A DNA stretch of 64,000 nucleotides, from assembly GCA_022843625.1 (NCBI GenBank), contig JALHNH010000027.1, positions 1 through 64,000 on the forward strand, in the 5' to 3' direction. This DNA comes from Bryobacter sp. GTDB lineage: Bacteria; Acidobacteriota; Terriglobia; Bryobacterales; Bryobacteraceae. The translations under genes were made by a program, and so were the position numbers. The notes under the pieces were generated by a model. That model saw only the letters and a program-made list of their open reading frames with translations, was not told the origin of the DNA and did not search any database. Positions 62,062 through 64,000 of this stretch are shown here, piece after piece (position 1 is the stretch's first letter; every line of letters starts with the position of its first letter).

Positions 62062-64000
62062 CTATTCACGTGCCTTGAGAACCTCCACCAAATCAAGCTT
62101 ACCGATCTTGCGCGCCACCGTCGCAGCCGATAGCAGCGTCGCAATCACGATCGTAAGCGCAGCGTAGCCGTATGTGGATGGCTCCACCACCACCGGCACT
62201 CGAAACAGCTCCGTCTGCGCCGTGCCAGCCATCACACCAACCAGACCGCGGCCCGCAAGCAGCCCCAACGGGATAGCCGCAAAGATCAGCACCGCGAGTT
62301 CGCCTAGCAGAATATAGGTCACCTCCCCACGCGTATATCCAAGCACGCGCAAACTCGCCAGCTCGCGGCTCCGCTCACTCAGAGCAATTCTTACCGTGTT
62401 GTAGACAACGCCAATCGCAATCGTCGCCGCAAGCAGTGTATTGAATAACGCAAACGTCAACATCTGCGCCGCCAGCGTCTCATAGAAACTGGTCAGCGCA
62501 CGAGCCCGTGATGAGGTTCCCGCAACGGCAGGCATCGCCTTCAACCGCGTGTAAATCTCATCGACAAAACGTGGATCGGCAGCAAGATAGACACCCGTAA
62601 TGGAGCTACCTTCGCGCATCAGCCGGTTCAGAGAATCCCGGCGCATATAAGACGTCACGCCGATAAATTCAGAAACTACACCCGTCATCGGCACCTGCCG
62701 GATCGCGCGCGATCCATCGAGCAATTCAACCGTCAGCATGTCCCCCGTGCGGATTCCAAGCATTTTCGCCAGATGGTCAGTCAACAGAATCCCCTCGGCC
62801 GGCACCGGCACTTCGCGAAGCTGTGTATCCAGCAGACGTCGCAGCGAAGCATCCGCCTCAATGCCCTGGATCGCGGCACGATAAGTGCGTTGCTCAAACC
62901 GAAGCCTCGCGGGAACAATGCGCACCGGCTCCGCGTGAGAGACACCTGGAAGGCTCGCCAAAGAGTAGAGTGCGCGTTCTGAAACCGGTCCGGCAAAGGT
63001 CACACTGAGATCCTCAATCTGCGCCCGGCGCAGTTGCGCAAACACCATGTAGTCGACCGCATCTCCCCAGAAGCCGCCGAGAATCAGGATCGCCGTCGAA
63101 AGCGCAACGCCGCAAACGCTAAGCAACGACTTTACCGGCCTCCGCTCGATATTGCGAAAGATCATGCGCGTCGGCTGCGAAAGCCAGCGTCCCAGACCAA
63201 TCAATTCCAGCAGGCTCAATCGATAAGAGGCCGGTGCCGCCGGCTGCATGGCAACAGCGGGCGATTCCGCAGCGGCCTTGCGTACAGCAAACAAGGTTCC
63301 GGTAAAGCCAGCCACCATCGCAACCAGCGCCGAAACCAGCCACACCTCCGCGCGGATAGCGTAGTAGAGGTACGGGAACTTATAAACATCCATGTACAAG
63401 TTCGACAGGCCGCTGCCCATCCAGGCGCCCAGCGCCATGCCCATCGCGTAGCCGATGACAACAATCACCAGCGTGAGCTTGAGAAAATGCACAATCATGT
63501 CAAAGGTGGTGTAGCCGAAAGCTTTGAGAATCGCGATCTGGCCGCGCTGCGTCGCAAGCAGCCTTCCGATCACAACATTGAGCAGAAAGGCAGCCACCGA
63601 CAAAAAGATCACCGGAAACATCGTCGACATCACCGTCAACTGTTTGAACTCCTCGCTCAAGTAACGATGCGATACCTGATCCTTGCGCCCATAAGCACCA
63701 AGTCCGCCGTAGCTGCGAAGGATGTTGTCGAGCGCCTCAATCGCGTCTTCAACTCTTGCGCCGGGCTCAAGCGACGCGGCGATTTCATTAAACGCGCCGG
63801 TCATGTTGTAGGCGCCTTCCAGTGCATCGCGATTCATCCACATCACGCAATAGGTTTTGAAATCGGGCACAATCGATCCCGGCGCCAACTGATAAATGAA
63901 CTCGGGTGTCGAGACAACCCCAACCACCGTAACCCGCTTACGCCGCCCGTTGATCGTGACCTGCATGTGGAAGTCCGGCACCAGTTTGTGCGCGGCGGCA
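62062..64000 (-). CDS. FtsX/MacB-type ABC permease, 5' end outside the window
   Basis: At least 640 residues of a large permease with two FtsX domains. The first has about four membrane segments (near 120-250: MFPVIFLSVAAFLLNVVIG and TLVIVVIGYAMGMALGAW), and a second block lies near 500-640 with SLRVLGYTRGEVTYILLGE. The LLATQRGQIAILKAFGY and RSRELASLRVLGY motifs are the coupling helices of FtsX proteins. The frame is open through the right edge, so the true start is beyond 64000. The ATPase partner is probably further upstream on this strand. It is followed by the HlyD adaptor, so it is likely a MacB-like or lipid/peptide exporter. Confidence 0.85.
   Translation of the reverse strand, partial: AAAHKLVPDFHMQVTINGRRKRVTVVGVVSTPEFIYQLAPGSIVPDFKTYCVMWMNRDALEGAYNMTGAFNEIAASLEPGARVEDAIEALDNILRSYGGLGAYGRKDQVSHRYLSEEFKQLTVMSTMFPVIFLSVAAFLLNVVIGRLLATQRGQIAILKAFGYTTFDMIVHFLKLTLVIVVIGYAMGMALGAWMGSGLSNLYMDVYKFPYLYYAIRAEVWLVSALVAMVAGFTGTLFAVRKAAAESPAVAMQPAAPASYRLSLLELIGLGRWLSQPTRMIFRNIERRPVKSLLSVCGVALSTAILILGGFWGDAVDYMVFAQLRRAQIEDLSVTFAGPVSERALYSLASLPGVSHAEPVRIVPARLRFEQRTYRAAIQGIEADASLRRLLDTQLREVPVPAEGILLTDHLAKMLGIRTGDMLTVELLDGSRAIRQVPMTGVVSEFIGVTSYMRRDSLNRLMREGSSITGVYLAADPRFVDEIYTRLKAMPAVAGTSSRARALTSFYETLAAQMLTFALFNTLLAATIAIGVVYNTVRIALSERSRELASLRVLGYTRGEVTYILLGELAVLIFAAIPLGLLAGRGLVGVMAGTAQTELFRVPVVVEPSTYGYAALTIVIATLLSAATVARKIGKLDLVEVLKARE

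Noticed and set aside
1-64000. CRISPR arrays, insertion sequences, prophage, tRNA or rRNA genes
   Set aside because: No regularly spaced repeats, transposase or integrase frames, or cloverleaf/rRNA-like sequence were seen on reading both strands.

Overview
The window is a dense, almost gap-free stretch of a bacterial chromosome. The gene content points to an acidobacterium of the Solibacter/Bryobacter/Paludibaculum type. The clues are an Oar-like TonB receptor, the DUF1592/DUF1552 secreted pair, a CRTAC1-type FG-GAP/ASPIC protein fused to TPRs, PQQ propeller proteins, a CFA-family cyclic-glucan synthase homologue and a KaiB/KaiC operon. This taxonomic reading is inference from family content; no rRNA gene is present to settle it. 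I found no tRNA, rRNA, CRISPR array, insertion sequence or prophage.

Layout. 1-2.9 kb (+): the end of sdhA, then sdhB, an RraA-family gene and a small HExxH metalloprotease. 2.9-13.1 kb (-): one long directon that reads kaiC, two kaiB, a PAS histidine kinase, a galT-like gene, a cpaF ATPase, two secreted alpha/beta hydrolases and an Mrp-like ATPase. Most junctions overlap (ATGA or TAATG), so one transcript is plausible. 13.3-16.1 kb (+): pntAA-pntAB-pntB transhydrogenase, divergent from kaiC. 16.1-26.8 kb (-): a 50-residue lmo0937-type membrane protein (too short for most gene callers), a 3030-residue cyclic beta-glucan synthase-like protein and an MFS transporter. 27.1-30.9 kb (+): a three-subunit molybdenum hydroxylase with a MoaD/ThiS protein. 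30.9-48.2 kb: secreted and periplasmic proteins (TPR, CRTAC1-like, dihaem PQQ dehydrogenase, PQQ propeller, Oar receptor, DUF1592/DUF1552), with a HigBA-type toxin-antitoxin pair and a thioredoxin between them. 48.5-58.7 kb (+): a complete methylmalonyl-CoA/propionate cluster. 58.7-64 kb (-): a decayed VapBC-like remnant, a sulfatase, and an adaptor plus FtsX-type ABC permease that runs off the end.

How the genes work together. The 48.5-58.7 kb cluster encodes an ATP-independent transcarboxylase (5S, 12S, a small subunit and the 1.3S biotin carrier), methylmalonyl-CoA epimerase, both mutase subunits, the MeaB chaperone and a succinate-type CoA-transferase. Together these form the succinate-to-propionate (Wood-Werkman) route, fitting a facultatively fermentative lifestyle; the succinate dehydrogenase/fumarate reductase-type genes at the left edge would connect to it. 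The 5S gene is broken by an apparent one-base deletion 20 codons from its start.

Most notable points: (i) the 5S frameshift, supported by a constant offset of all four metal-ligand positions after correction; (ii) the kaiC-kaiB-kaiB-kinase operon with no kaiA, whose kinase has its H-box histidine and glutamine exchanged; (iii) a near-palindrome (GACCAMATAYGGTC) at almost the same distance upstream of kaiC and of the lmo0937-type gene; (iv) an Mrp-like ATPase that has lost the cysteine pair of its family; (v) a molybdenum hydroxylase whose active-site loop matches neither class of CO dehydrogenase.
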